37,918 nt of DNA, taken from assembly GCA_021372295.1 (NCBI GenBank), contig JAJFUS010000028.1:1-37918 (forward strand). Reading direction: 5' to 3'. The translations under genes were made by a program, and so were the position numbers. Position 1 is the first letter of the stretch. Every line of letters starts with the position of its first letter. Origin of the DNA: a bacterium (lineage in GTDB: Bacteria > Armatimonadota > UBA5829). The notes under the pieces were generated by a model. It ran no database searches, had not been told where the DNA came from, and saw only the letters and a program-made list of their open reading frames with translations. Positions 30,237 through 37,918 of the stretch are shown here, one piece after another.

Positions 30237-31130
30237 CTAGAACCTTGCGCTCAAGATGTTGATTCCTGTATTAAGGCTTTCGCCCTTTCGCATCTCGGCT
30301 TGTATCTTGGCATTTTGCATCCACTCGTGAATTTTGTCATTGTCAATTACCGGAGCGGCGGCGACTCTTATTGTCACAGGCTGTTGAGTATCCACACCGG
30401 TGTTTGGAGCGGGTTTAGGGACATCCGCAACTTCAATCGCGGCATCTTCAGGAGTTGTCGGTTCGACCACGGCCTCGACAGCCTTACGCTCGACTTTCGC
30501 TACAACCGCTGTGGGTTTCTGGTGACTGAGTGCTGCCGGTGAGAATTTCGCTGAGACTATGTGGTGACGCCTTACCGAATGGCTTTTCGCCCTAAAATGT
30601 GTCGAGGTGCTGTCGCGTGGCTGCCGATCCGTCGATATACTCTTTACGACCGGTTCATCGGCGGGCGATTCGGCCACCACGGCAGGCTTCGGATTATCCG
30701 ACTGCGTCTGCGCCGGCTGGCGTGTCTGAACGGCAGCATGCCTGGTCGAAACCGGCTCGCGAGGAGACCCGATCATTACCATCAGGGCAATCATCCCAAC
30801 TGCGACAGCTCCCGCAGCCCAGCGGAGACTTCCAGGCGACGCGTAACTCGCGAGCCATTCCCTAACACTTATCTGGTGGGAAACCTTTGCGAGCGGCTCG
30901 GCGGAAAGCTTCTCATTTTCTATAGCCTGGAGGATACTCGCGTGGAGTGTTGCAGGCGGTTCGACTGGTTCAATCTGCCCGGCAGTCTCGACAAGCGTTT
31001 TCATTGCCGCCAGCTCTCGCCGACAAGCGTCACACTCGGCCAGATGCGCCTCGACGAGTTCAAGACTCTGCTCGTCCAGAGCCTTGTCGAGGTAAAACCC
31101 CAACTTTTTCCGGATCTTAGAACACCCCAA
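30237..31130 (-). CDS. Anti-sigma factor with zinc finger (zf-HC2)
   Basis: This 297-aa protein has an N-terminal zinc-binding anti-sigma domain with Cys 3, then HLAECDACRRE (His 29, Cys 33, Cys 36). A transmembrane segment follows at about 103-120 (WAAGAVAVGMIALMVMI), then a Pro/Val/Ala-rich extracytoplasmic stretch. Such proteins hold an ECF sigma factor at the membrane until a signal releases it. No sigma factor gene is visible in this window. The TTG at 31130 has GGGAGGA about 10 bases upstream. It is tightly coupled to the barrel gene (4-base gap), suggesting that its envelope signal and the barrel protein are linked. Confidence 0.8.
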   Translation of the reverse strand: MGCSKIRKKLGFYLDKALDEQSLELVEAHLAECDACRRELAAMKTLVETAGQIEPVEPPATLHASILQAIENEKLSAEPLAKVSHQISVREWLASYASPGSLRWAAGAVAVGMIALMVMIGSPREPVSTRHAAVQTRQPAQTQSDNPKPAVVAESPADEPVVKSISTDRQPRDSTSTHFRAKSHSVRRHHIVSAKFSPAALSHQKPTAVVAKVERKAVEAVVEPTTPEDAAIEVADVPKPAPNTGVDTQQPVTIRVAAAPVIDNDKIHEWMQNAKIQAEMRKGESLNTGINILSARF

Positions 31131-31240
31131 TTAGATTTGTCCTCCCCCCGCTTGTTTGCCTCTATTGGATTGGACAACGCGCGTGCAGAAAAGTAACAGG
31201 ATTTTTTGACAAATCTTAATTTGTCGGCGCATACAAAACC

Positions 31241-31261
31241 GGAGGCCGACATGCGGCCTCC
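31241..31261 (-). terminator. Terminator after DUF378 gene
   Basis: GGAGGCCG and CGGCCTCC form a perfect 8-bp stem with a 5-base loop. On the minus strand GGTTTTGTATG follows. It ends the DUF378 transcript ahead of the anti-sigma gene. Confidence 0.55.
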
Positions 31262-31301
31262 GCGCTCATATCGAGATTGTGCGGTCGTTTAGAGCAGGCT
31301 G

Positions 31302-31553
31302 CTATGAGCCTACCGGTCTGACGTGTCCGGGCACGCATACATCGTCACGAGATTCCGAAAGCCTGGTGATCATCGAAATCCCGTATATTCCCGCGAGCCC
31401 GACCAAAATATATATAATGCGGGTTACCGCCATTCCAACCGTTCCGAAGCCGAATATTGCGGTGATGAGGTTGAACCCGAATACGCCTATAAGGAGCCAG
31501 TTCAACGCGCCTATCACCATCAATATCAGCGATATAATGCTTAAGGTTCTCAT
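31302..31553 (-). CDS. DUF378 family small membrane protein
   Basis: This is an 83-aa protein with two transmembrane helices: SIISLILMVIGALNWLLIGVF and a second, IIYILVGLAGIYGIS. The GALNWLLIG signature and the length match DUF378/YuzA-like proteins of unknown function. GGAG about 10 bases upstream supports the ATG at 31553; a GTG at 31562 is also possible. Confidence 0.85.
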   Translation of the reverse strand: MRTLSIISLILMVIGALNWLLIGVFGFNLITAIFGFGTVGMAVTRIIYILVGLAGIYGISMITRLSESRDDVCVPGHVRPVGS

Positions 31554-31574
31554 TTCTCTCACACTCCATGGGCA

Positions 31575-32384
31575 TTATGCGCCATTATAATTATCCCCCA
31601 AATCGCTTGCGGCCTTAACTTCGATATCGACTACGCTCCATTTGTCTTCTTTCCATTTGAGTATGGAGATAATATCCGCAATGTGATCCGCATTGTTTAT
31701 ACCGCGAACCCGCTGCACTGCTCGCAGTTCGTATATGCCGTCATCATCAATATCCACCGGAGTGATCAGCCCATAGCCGTCTCCCCAGACATCGGTAGGT
31801 TTGAGAAGTTTACTGTTCTTGTAGTAACCCATCTGATCGTAATAATCCTTGTGATCTTTGAGGTCGATGGTGTGAGACTTGCCGTCGACTATTACCTCCG
31901 CCTTGTAGTCCGGCAGCAGTCGACCTGAAAACTTGGGGATGACAGTCTTTCCTGTGTCTAGAAGCATCTTCGGATGTCTGTCTTTGAGCGAATATACAAT
32001 GTAATTAATAATCCCGCCGCTGCCGCCTGTCGGCAAAGACACGAATATATCGGGGACGCCGTCACCGGTGAAGTCCATCGCCTTGAGCTGCGGATCATAA
32101 CCGCTGTCTGAGTCTTGGGGCAACCGGGCGCAGAGCTCATTTTCGCCGTCGAGGCCAGTTGCGTCGATGGAAAGCTCCACCATATATCGGCTGGACTGGT
32201 CGAACTTCTTGCCCATCAGCATTATCCTGTCAAGAGCGCCGTCGCCGGTGACATCCGCGTCCAGATGCGCAATCACGACACTGTTTTCCGCCGGACACGG
32301 CAGTATTCCCGGATCGACCGTTGCCAGTCCGGCAATAGGCAGACAACAGCCAAAGAGTGCGATCCACGCGCAGCGTCCGTTCAT
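31575..32384 (-). CDS. Exported VCBS/FG-GAP-like protein
   Basis: This 269-aa secreted protein has a short signal peptide (CAWIALFGCCLPIAGLA) and three calcium-binding-like loops of the DxDxDG type: DADVTGDGALD, DFTGDGVPD and DIDDDGIYE. These occur in beta-propeller surface proteins. AGGGAGG upstream of the ATG at 32384 decides the start; the open frame continues to 32492 without a good signal. No catalytic motif is recognised. It is divergent from dinG with a short intergenic region. Confidence 0.7.
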   Translation of the reverse strand: MNGRCAWIALFGCCLPIAGLATVDPGILPCPAENSVVIAHLDADVTGDGALDRIMLMGKKFDQSSRYMVELSIDATGLDGENELCARLPQDSDSGYDPQLKAMDFTGDGVPDIFVSLPTGGSGGIINYIVYSLKDRHPKMLLDTGKTVIPKFSGRLLPDYKAEVIVDGKSHTIDLKDHKDYYDQMGYYKNSKLLKPTDVWGDGYGLITPVDIDDDGIYELRAVQRVRGINNADHIADIISILKWKEDKWSVVDIEVKAASDLGDNYNGA

Positions 32385-32458
32385 GTCGACCTCCCTGTGA
32401 CTCGCATTGCCAGTAATCAGTTTGCCCAGGGATAGAGTCTCGCAAAACCGCCGGACTA

Positions 32459-32488
32459 TTGACTCTCGAATGCGCGTTCGCGTAGAAT
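32459..32488 (+). promoter_or_regulatory. Promoter of helicase gene, nearly leaderless
   Basis: TTGACT (32459-32464), 18 bases, then TAGAAT (32483-32488). The ATG of the helicase is 9 bases after the -10 box and has no ribosome site, so the mRNA probably starts within a few bases of it. Confidence 0.55.
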
Positions 32489-32497
32489 TCAATCAAT

Positions 32498-34450
32498 ATG
32501 TTTGAAGAGATTAAAAAGACTATCGGGCCGGACGGCCGGTTCGCGCGCATCTGCGAGGGTTACGAATATCGCGAGGAACAGATGGATATGGCCTCGGCGG
32601 TGGCCGACGCCCTTCTGCACAAGGAGCATCTGCTCGTGGAGGCCGGGACAGGCGTCGGCAAGACCGTGGGTTACCTCACACCGGCTATTATATTCGCTTC
32701 AGGCGGCAAACCCGTCGTTATTTCGACCCACACCATCAACCTCCAGGGTCAACTCGTCAACAAAGACATTCCCATGATGCAGCAGGTTATGGAGGATCAC
32801 CCGTTCACCGCTGTCCTCATGAAAGGCCGAAGCAACTTCCTTTGCCTGCATGAGCTGGAACAGGCGTCGCACTCAATTATATATCAGGGCGATCCAGTAT
32901 TTGAGCAGTTGAGGGCGTGGGCGGGTGAGACTGAAACGGGCGACGTCGGCGAACTCGACTTCGCCTTTACCGATTGGTCCGAAGTCTGCTGCAACCAGGA
33001 CACCTGCCGCCACCAGGAATGTCCGTATAACCTTGAGAAATGTTTTTATTACAAGATGCGCCGCGCTGCCGAATCGGCTGATATTATAATTGCCAACCAC
33101 GCGCTCTTCTTCAGCGATCTCGCTCTTAAGATAAGCGACCCCAAGAACGGAATCCTGCCGGACTACGGCGCAGTGATCTTCGACGAGGCGCACCACATGG
33201 AAGATGTGGCCAGCGACATCTTCGGGATCGAGTTCTCGAACTATCGAGTGCCGCAGCTCATCAACCGCATACGAAAGCGCCGCGAGATCGATATTCCTCC
33301 GGGCGAACTCGAGTATATACTCAGCCTGAATGCATCACTGTTCGACACATTCAACGGTGTGCGCAAGTCCGAGTTCTTTTTCGACGATATGTACGGCTCG
33401 GTCGAAAAGAGGACTGTCGACGAGGCAGCAAACCAACTACTTACGCACCTCGATGGCCTGAACACGGCTCTTTTGTCTCAAAACACCGAGGATAATCCCG
33501 ATCTCAAGGATCGTATCGATGCCTATCGCAAAATGCTTGCCCGCATGCGCGGCGAACTCAGCGATTTGTTCTTTGCCGATCAGCCGAACCACTTCAGGTG
33601 GTGCGAAAAGCCCTCCGGCGGGAAGTTCGTGAGCTGCTATCTGCATCTATCGCCGGTGAACGTCGCCGATATACTGCATGATTCGCTCTGGGGCAACCCG
33701 GAATCGGTGATCGCTACGTCCGCGACTCTCTCCAACTCGGGCACATTTTGCTATTTCAAGAAGCGTCTGGGTGCCCCGGAGTGCAACGAACTGATACTGG
33801 GTTCGCCGTTCGATTTCGAGAAGCAGGCGCTGCTTTATGTTCCCGAAGACCTTGCGTTCCCGTCAAACGAACCCCAATACGCCGATGCCTTATCCGATAA
33901 GATAAAGCAGCTGCTGATTGCGTCAAACGGCCGGGCGTTTATGCTGTTTACGTCATATCGGATGCTTAACGAGGTGTTTAACCGTCTGGTTGATAATGTG
34001 CCGTTCAGACTTTTGAAGCAGGGCGATATGTCCAACGACCGCCTAACCAAAGAGTTCCGCGAGCACGCCGATACCTGTCTGATGGGCGTGCATTCGTTCT
34101 GGGAGGGGGTGGATGTGAAGGGTGAGCGGCTCTCATGCGTGATTATAGACAAGCTGCCGTTTGCCGTGCCGGATACGCCCACCAACAAGGCTCGATGCGA
34201 CCAGATCGATAAAGAAGGCGGCAACTGGTTCACGGAATACTCGATTCCTCAGGCGCAAATTCGCCTGAAACAGGGCTTCGGGCGACTGATTCGCACCAAA
34301 ACCGACCGCGGGGTCGTCGCGATATTAGACTCCCGCATACACAAGAAGTTTTACGGCAAGGAGTTCCTGCGATATCTGCCGCGTTGCAAGGGCACGAAGA
34401 AAATTGAGAGGGTCAGGGAATTTCTTGGAGTTGAGAGCACAGAAACGTGA
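32498..34450 (+). CDS. dinG: DinG-type ATP-dependent DNA helicase
   Basis: This 650-aa superfamily 2 helicase of the XPD/DinG group unwinds DNA 5' to 3'. Walker A EAGTGVGKT is at 48-56 and the DEAH box at 229-232 (IFDEAHHMEDVA). Between them lie Cys 116 and the cluster C164, C165, C170, C175 and C182, which fit an iron-sulphur domain. C-terminal motifs include ATSATLSNSG, GVHSFWEGVDVKGERLSCVIIDKLPF and QGFGRLIRTKTDRG. There is no exonuclease domain, unlike DinG of Firmicutes. A hairpin terminator follows at 34453. Confidence 0.93.
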   Translation: MFEEIKKTIGPDGRFARICEGYEYREEQMDMASAVADALLHKEHLLVEAGTGVGKTVGYLTPAIIFASGGKPVVISTHTINLQGQLVNKDIPMMQQVMEDHPFTAVLMKGRSNFLCLHELEQASHSIIYQGDPVFEQLRAWAGETETGDVGELDFAFTDWSEVCCNQDTCRHQECPYNLEKCFYYKMRRAAESADIIIANHALFFSDLALKISDPKNGILPDYGAVIFDEAHHMEDVASDIFGIEFSNYRVPQLINRIRKRREIDIPPGELEYILSLNASLFDTFNGVRKSEFFFDDMYGSVEKRTVDEAANQLLTHLDGLNTALLSQNTEDNPDLKDRIDAYRKMLARMRGELSDLFFADQPNHFRWCEKPSGGKFVSCYLHLSPVNVADILHDSLWGNPESVIATSATLSNSGTFCYFKKRLGAPECNELILGSPFDFEKQALLYVPEDLAFPSNEPQYADALSDKIKQLLIASNGRAFMLFTSYRMLNEVFNRLVDNVPFRLLKQGDMSNDRLTKEFREHADTCLMGVHSFWEGVDVKGERLSCVIIDKLPFAVPDTPTNKARCDQIDKEGGNWFTEYSIPQAQIRLKQGFGRLIRTKTDRGVVAILDSRIHKKFYGKEFLRYLPRCKGTKKIERVREFLGVESTET

Positions 34451-34452
34451 AA

Positions 34453-34477
34453 ATGGCGGAATATCCGCCATGTTTTT
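34453..34477. terminator. Terminator after helicase gene
   Basis: ATGGCGGA and TCCGCCAT form a perfect 8-bp stem with loop ATA, followed by GTTTTTG. Confidence 0.75.
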
Positions 34478-34531
34478 GCGCGAGTTGCATATTTCACGCG
34501 GTTGTGATTGAATTGATATGGCCTTGTGGTT

Positions 34532-34555
34532 GGACGGCCTCCGAGGAGACCGTCC
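34532..34555. terminator. Hairpin after PEP-CTERM gene
   Basis: GGACGG/CCGTCC encloses CTCC-GA-GGAG with one mismatch. It lies 20 bases past the PEP-CTERM stop on the minus strand and may end that operon, though no T-tract follows. Confidence 0.35.
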
Positions 34556-34574
34556 GGCGTGCGCATCCGACCCT

Positions 34575-35168
34575 TCACTTTCGTCTGCGCAGCACAAGGC
34601 CACCCAGTGATGCCAGCCCAGTCATCAGTCCTGTCAGCGCTCCCGGCTCGGGAACAGCAGTTGCGGCTGTGGGATCACCAGGTGAACCGCCATAGCTCCA
34701 ACCATCCATACAGCCATCACTGAGCTTTCTTCCTTGAATGCCATAGTTGGAATATTTCCAGTCTGCAGAAATATCAGATTTGACCCAGTAGTTCCAGTAA
34801 CCAGTGGTTGTGAAACCTGCTCGGTAGTGGTCGGCAGGATCAGCATTGCTGAAGCCATCGCCATCCACATCATAGCCCAAGCCGTAAATCGCAGATTCGC
34901 CGTAGGTTCCTGCAGCCTCATACAACCCTTCATCAGCGGCCTTAACAGCATTAAGCATCGTTCTTCCAGTCGCTGTGCCGTCCCATCTGAAGCCCCAGAC
35001 TATGGATTCAGGAGATATGCCGTCGTTCCAGTCAATTACTATTGCAGCCCGATTGCTGCCCGACCCAGCCCAGAGCCGGATGTCGTCAAACGAGAACGCG
35101 CCTGCCGAACCGCACATAAGCGCGATTGCTCCCAGCGCAAGGAGCAGTTGTGTGAGAGTTTTTCTCAC
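34575..35168 (-). CDS. PEP-CTERM surface protein
   Basis: This 197-aa exported protein has an N-terminal signal (TQLLLALGAIALMCGSAGA) and a C-terminal PEP-CTERM anchor: the motif VPEPGA, a hydrophobic helix LTGLMTGLASLGGLVL and the basic end RRRK. Exosortase would cleave and process it; no exosortase is in this window. The body has FDDIRLWAGSGSNRAAIVIDWNDG and LGYDVDGDGFSNADP, a calcium-loop-like stretch. The GTG at 35168 has GAGGAGG upstream. It is the last gene of an operon under a cobalamin riboswitch, so it may help capture corrinoids at the cell surface. That role is inferred from context only. Confidence 0.85.
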   Translation of the reverse strand: MRKTLTQLLLALGAIALMCGSAGAFSFDDIRLWAGSGSNRAAIVIDWNDGISPESIVWGFRWDGTATGRTMLNAVKAADEGLYEAAGTYGESAIYGLGYDVDGDGFSNADPADHYRAGFTTTGYWNYWVKSDISADWKYSNYGIQGRKLSDGCMDGWSYGGSPGDPTAATAVPEPGALTGLMTGLASLGGLVLRRRK

Positions 35169-35209
35169 GATTCTTTTCCTCCTCTATTGGATGATTATTA
35201 AGCGCCTGG

Positions 35210-36658
35210 CTACTGCAGATCATCCAGGCTCCTAATCCTTATAACGCGCGTCGAGCCGCTGTCCTCAGTCGAGCATACACCGGTGACCGTCACAAACGCG
35301 CCCTGCTGTGGCGCGGTGAAGTCTGGATCGGCAATTGTTCCCCAGTTAGCTTCGACGCTATCGTCAGTGCTTCTCGGTGCAATGCAGTTGATCCCGCAGC
35401 CGGAACCGTCGTCAATCACGAACGATTTCGTGTCGGCATCGACTGATTTCACCTTGCCCCATGTTTTGACCAGCAGGCCGGTCGTGCTCAAACCAGATCC
35501 GCTTATCACCTTATTCGGCATGCCCAGGGGCTTGACATCGACCGTTTCGCCATTGTTCTCATCGTCAGTGATCGCCAGAACAGATGTCGCCAGTATCACA
35601 CGCTCACCGTCGATAGTGTCCATGTCGCCGCACAGCTTCACTTTCGCGCCCTCATCAAGAACGCGCCCCATAACTCTTATGCCGCCCGCACGGTTTTCCT
35701 GCTGGACGTAGCAATATCGACCCACGGTATATGTCGCGGCAGAGACAATCACCTCGTCAATTACGACATGGCTTCCATCGTCAAGTTTCTTAGCCTGCCC
35801 GATGGTTGTGGACTCAATCGCATTGCTTACGCGCGAGAATGCGTCTACCTCGCCGCCTGTTCCGTCGACTCGAATGTATTGAATCCAATCGAAACCCGAC
35901 TCGGCCAGGTCGAATGCCGTTCCACCGCCCGAACCTTCGTACATGTCGATGGCCTGCGCGCAACTCTTGTTTGCAAAGCTGCTTTCCGTCCATGTTGGAT
36001 CGACCGGCCTGGTGAAGTCGAGTTCCACCTCTTCGCCCGAGCTGTTTTTCAGCCAGCAGTTATTAATCCAGTCCCACGCGAACACATGAGTTGGCGCATA
36101 ATCGTCGGCGTACGGGCCGTTTTCGTAGGTATACCAATTCCCGTCCTTGCCGTCCGGGCTGACGCTCACGAGCGATGGCTCTATGCTGATTGATGTTCCG
36201 TCATACGCAGTTAGGATCATATTCTCCGCAGTGTCCGCCGCGTTTGGGTCGGATATGCTTGCCGCAAAGAAAGCGTTTCCGAACACTATAAAATCCTTGC
36301 CGTGCCAGTTGTTCGGATCGTCATAGATCGGGGTGTCGAACTTCACGGTGATATACCCCGCGGCAAGTGTCGAAGTCTTGGCCTTGATAGTGGCGATGAG
36401 TTTTTCGCCGTTCAATCCCACATTCCACGCAGGATATATCAATGTAACCGCGCACGGATCGACTTCCCCCAACGTTTCCGAGTTGTTTACCCATGTGGAC
36501 GGCTTGCCCAGTGTCGCCGCCGGGTCGTTATATGGCGGGTTTCCCAGGCGAAAAGAATTCACCACATCGGATGCATACCAATCGGTGGCCGATGCGCCGG
36601 TGCACAAGGCCAGCCCCAGCAGCAGAGCCAGAATCGGTTTTACGGCAAAGTTCTTCAT
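35210..36658 (-). CDS. Exported cell-surface protein of the riboswitch operon
   Basis: This 482-aa protein has a signal peptide (residues 1-24, ending GASA). The first part (about 25-280) has ASDVVNSFRLGNPPYNDPAATLGKPS, then WHGKDFIVFGNAFF and VSVSPDGKDGNWYTYEN. That pattern (aligned date-like N-terminus, D-F-I-V-F-x-N, S-x-D-G-x-x-W) occurs in large surface proteins associated with cobalamin regulons in several phyla. The second part contains two OB-like segments, with YCYVQQENRAGGIRVMGRV and TGLLVKTWGKVKSVDADTKSFVIDDGSG. AGGAG lies before the ATG at 36658. No PEP-CTERM anchor is present. It may bind or trap corrinoids, but no cobalamin-binding motif is recognised. Confidence 0.7.
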   Translation of the reverse strand: MKNFAVKPILALLLGLALCTGASATDWYASDVVNSFRLGNPPYNDPAATLGKPSTWVNNSETLGEVDPCAVTLIYPAWNVGLNGEKLIATIKAKTSTLAAGYITVKFDTPIYDDPNNWHGKDFIVFGNAFFAASISDPNAADTAENMILTAYDGTSISIEPSLVSVSPDGKDGNWYTYENGPYADDYAPTHVFAWDWINNCWLKNSSGEEVELDFTRPVDPTWTESSFANKSCAQAIDMYEGSGGGTAFDLAESGFDWIQYIRVDGTGGEVDAFSRVSNAIESTTIGQAKKLDDGSHVVIDEVIVSAATYTVGRYCYVQQENRAGGIRVMGRVLDEGAKVKLCGDMDTIDGERVILATSVLAITDDENNGETVDVKPLGMPNKVISGSGLSTTGLLVKTWGKVKSVDADTKSFVIDDGSGCGINCIAPRSTDDSVEANWGTIADPDFTAPQQGAFVTVTGVCSTEDSGSTRVIRIRSLDDLQ

Positions 36659-36685
36659 GTTCTTTTTCTCCTATCGCTACTGGAT

Positions 36686-37522
36686 TCAGTCCAGATCATA
36701 AGCTGAGTCGTCTAGTGAGAGGCCGCCCGTATCGACTGAGCAGTCGAATGATTTCTCCTTGATGTTGAGCCAGGGGACATCCGTGTAGTGGGTGTACTTA
36801 ACGCGAGTCGCCGTGACATGCCCGTCGGCATAAGCCACCGTCGCCGCTCCATTATGGCGATAGTGAACCGTTCCTGAACGGAAATACTGGTCGCTGGGAG
36901 CGCGGAGATAGTTCTGCGCGGACTGCCCGTGAGCGCCGTACGCGGCGTCTGCAAAGACGGCTGTCGCCTGCGGGTGCCTTATGCGGATTGTGGAAGCAGT
37001 TGTGTGAGGCCGGTCGGTATAATCGTCCGTCAGCACCGAGTTGTCATAAGTGCTGTAATCTCCGCCGATGTATGATGCGTTATATGCATAGCCGGTATAT
37101 GGCCTGCCTTCCAGACTCGCCGCGTGATATGACGGGCAGCTTTTGATCTCGCCGCTTTTTGTGTATGGACCGAGCAGGCCACCTTTATAGGTGGAGTTTT
37201 TGATGTCGAAGTCCCACGAGCGATACCAACCGCCGGAACCCTTGTAGTACGATAGGCATGCGCCGCCGCCATTGTCGTCGGCATACATCAGCCACGCAGA
37301 AACGATCTGCCTCAGGTTGGACACGCATTTAGCCTGGCGGCTTGTTTCTTTAGCGGCTACGAACGCGGGAAATAGGATCGCTGCCAGAACAGCGATGACA
37401 GCTATCACCACAAGCAGTTCGATAAGTGTAAAACCATATAAACCGAAACGGACTCCTCGCCCATTTCGGATGTTTTGGACGGGAACCCGTGATATGCCTG
37501 ATGCGCAACTTCCCACCAACAT
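36686..37522 (-). CDS. Prepilin-like protein with H-X9-DG ending (DUF1559 type)
   Basis: This 278-aa type II/IV pilin-like protein has a type IV prepilin leader ending in YG before [18 protein letters not shown] (cleavage G/F, Glu 5). The soluble part includes [23 protein letters not shown] and a C-terminal [17 protein letters not shown], the H-X9-DG signature found in pseudopilins of Planctomycetes and Armatimonadota. GGAGG upstream of the ATG at 37522 fits. It is the first gene behind the cobalamin riboswitch and is followed after 28 bases by the surface protein. A role as a structural or binding surface filament is inferred. Confidence 0.88.
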   Translation of the reverse strand: MLVGSCASGISRVPVQNIRNGRGVRFGLYGFTLIELLVVIAVIAVLAAILFPAFVAAKETSRQAKCVSNLRQIVSAWLMYADDNGGGACLSYYKGSGGWYRSWDFDIKNSTYKGGLLGPYTKSGEIKSCPSYHAASLEGRPYTGYAYNASYIGGDYSTYDNSVLTDDYTDRPHTTASTIRIRHPQATAVFADAAYGAHGQSAQNYLRAPSDQYFRSGTVHYRHNGAATVAYADGHVTATRVKYTHYTDVPWLNIKEKSFDCSVDTGGLSLDDSAYDLD

Positions 37523-37550
37523 CTCAGCCTCCGAAGATGTGTAATGAAAA

Positions 37551-37731
37551 CACGGATCAGGCAGGTCTTCTGGCTTACGGATCGCTCTACTCCCGACGTC
37601 TTCCCATCCTGCAGTATTACAGAACAGTGACTTTAATGCCGGTTTCGTCCCCGATTACAGCGGCGGGCCCGCGACGGATTCACACCGTCTTCCCTCTTGG
37701 TTCCTAAAGTAACTCTGGAAACCTGACCATG
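37551..37731 (-). ncRNA. Cobalamin riboswitch
   Basis: On the minus strand the element has a P1 helix (CATGGTCAGG at the 5' end with CCTGATCCGTG at the 3' end), the core GGGAAGACGGTGTGAATCC, CGCGGGCCCGCCGCTGTAA and the B12 box AGCCAGAAGACCTGCC (37560-37575). These are the conserved cobalamin riboswitch boxes in the right order. It ends about 18 bases before the ribosome site of the pilin gene and no terminator lies between, so ligand may act on translation. Confidence 0.93.
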
Positions 37732-37757
37732 TAGACTATTCAGTTTTATCGTATATT

Positions 37758-37786
37758 ATTATCCGGCAAACGTAGCGCTAAGTCAA
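37758..37786 (-). promoter_or_regulatory. Promoter of the riboswitch operon
   Basis: On the minus strand TTGACT (37781-37786), a 17-base spacer and GATAAT (37758-37763). The start would be near 37750, about 20 bases before the riboswitch P1 helix. Confidence 0.65.
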
Positions 37787-37849
37787 TGCGTTCGCTTGGT
37801 AAAATCGTATCATTTTCATGAGGCAAAAGTTCAGTTCTATGAGAACTAT

Positions 37850-37918
37850 CTGAGGGTTCCACCCTCAGACTCCTGACCAAGGGTTCTGCCCTTGGATCCC
37901 GCCAGGAGCCGAGTGGCC
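37850..37918. repeat. Modular hairpin repeat, copy 4 (cut by window end)
   Basis: CTGAGGGT-TCC-ACCCTCAG (37850-37868) and CCAAGGG-TTCTG-CCCTTGG (37877-37895) repeat the first two modules of copies 1 and 2. The second stem differs in sequence from copies 1 and 2 but keeps pairing and the 5-base loop. A CCAGGAG stretch follows before the window ends. Confidence 0.75.

Noticed and set aside
1..37918. CRISPR array, tRNA or rRNA genes
   Set aside because: No regular direct-repeat/spacer pattern, cloverleaf or rRNA-like sequence was recognised on either strand by eye.

Overview
This 37.9 kb window looks like a chromosomal segment from a diderm bacterium with moderate-to-high GC. A member of Armatimonadota, or a Planctomycetes-like relative, is my best guess, by inference only. 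The pointers are a PEP-CTERM surface protein, a prepilin of the H-X9-DG type, glycoside hydrolase relatives (GH78-like and GH106-like), a LacI regulator, a large barrel-like surface protein, and several transcripts that appear to be leaderless (a -10 box 6-9 bases before the start codon). No rRNA, tRNA, CRISPR array or integrase was recognised.

Region 1 (1-4.8 kb) is core metabolism: a CAP-domain exported protein, type III pantothenate kinase (coaX), a DusB-like tRNA-dihydrouridine synthase overlapping a 'quinate 5-dehydrogenase'-type gene, and a convergent EmrB/QacA-type drug exporter.

Region 2 (4.9-14.66 kb) is a compact phage-derived island, all on the + strand. It holds small and large terminase, a DUF935 portal, a Mu-I-like protease/scaffold, a DUF2190-like decoration protein, a Mu gpT-like capsid protein, several small unknowns (one with a signal peptide), connector and head-closure candidates, an LLH-type holin and an amidase endolysin. 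No tail, integrase, replication or repressor gene is visible. An aquaporin gene with its own ribosome binding site and a strong terminator sits between terminase and portal, like a phage 'moron'. The large terminase gene carries a 139-bp modular hairpin repeat in frame.

Region 3 (14.66-27.2 kb) is surface polysaccharide and carbohydrate metabolism. It contains a membrane FlaA1/CapD-type nucleotide-sugar dehydratase, a GH106-like protein without its catalytic half next to a PHP-domain protein, a radical SAM protein, a Mut7-C protein, a nitroreductase, a short degenerate GH78-like protein, a YtxH-like protein, a DehI-like protein, an apparently autoregulated LacI repressor and a TIM-barrel sugar isomerase. 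Two more copies of the hairpin repeat lie here in opposite orientations.

Region 4 (27.2-34.5 kb) holds an anti-sigma factor coupled to a 984-aa barrel-like protein with five internal repeats, a DUF378 membrane protein, an exported FG-GAP/VCBS-like protein and a divergent DinG-type helicase.

Region 5 (34.5-37.9 kb) is a three-gene minus-strand operon: pseudopilin, surface protein with a discoidin/OB-like layout, and PEP-CTERM protein. It is preceded by a promoter and a full cobalamin riboswitch. This suggests a corrinoid-responsive cell-surface system with no recognised transporter. A fourth copy of the hairpin repeat ends the window.
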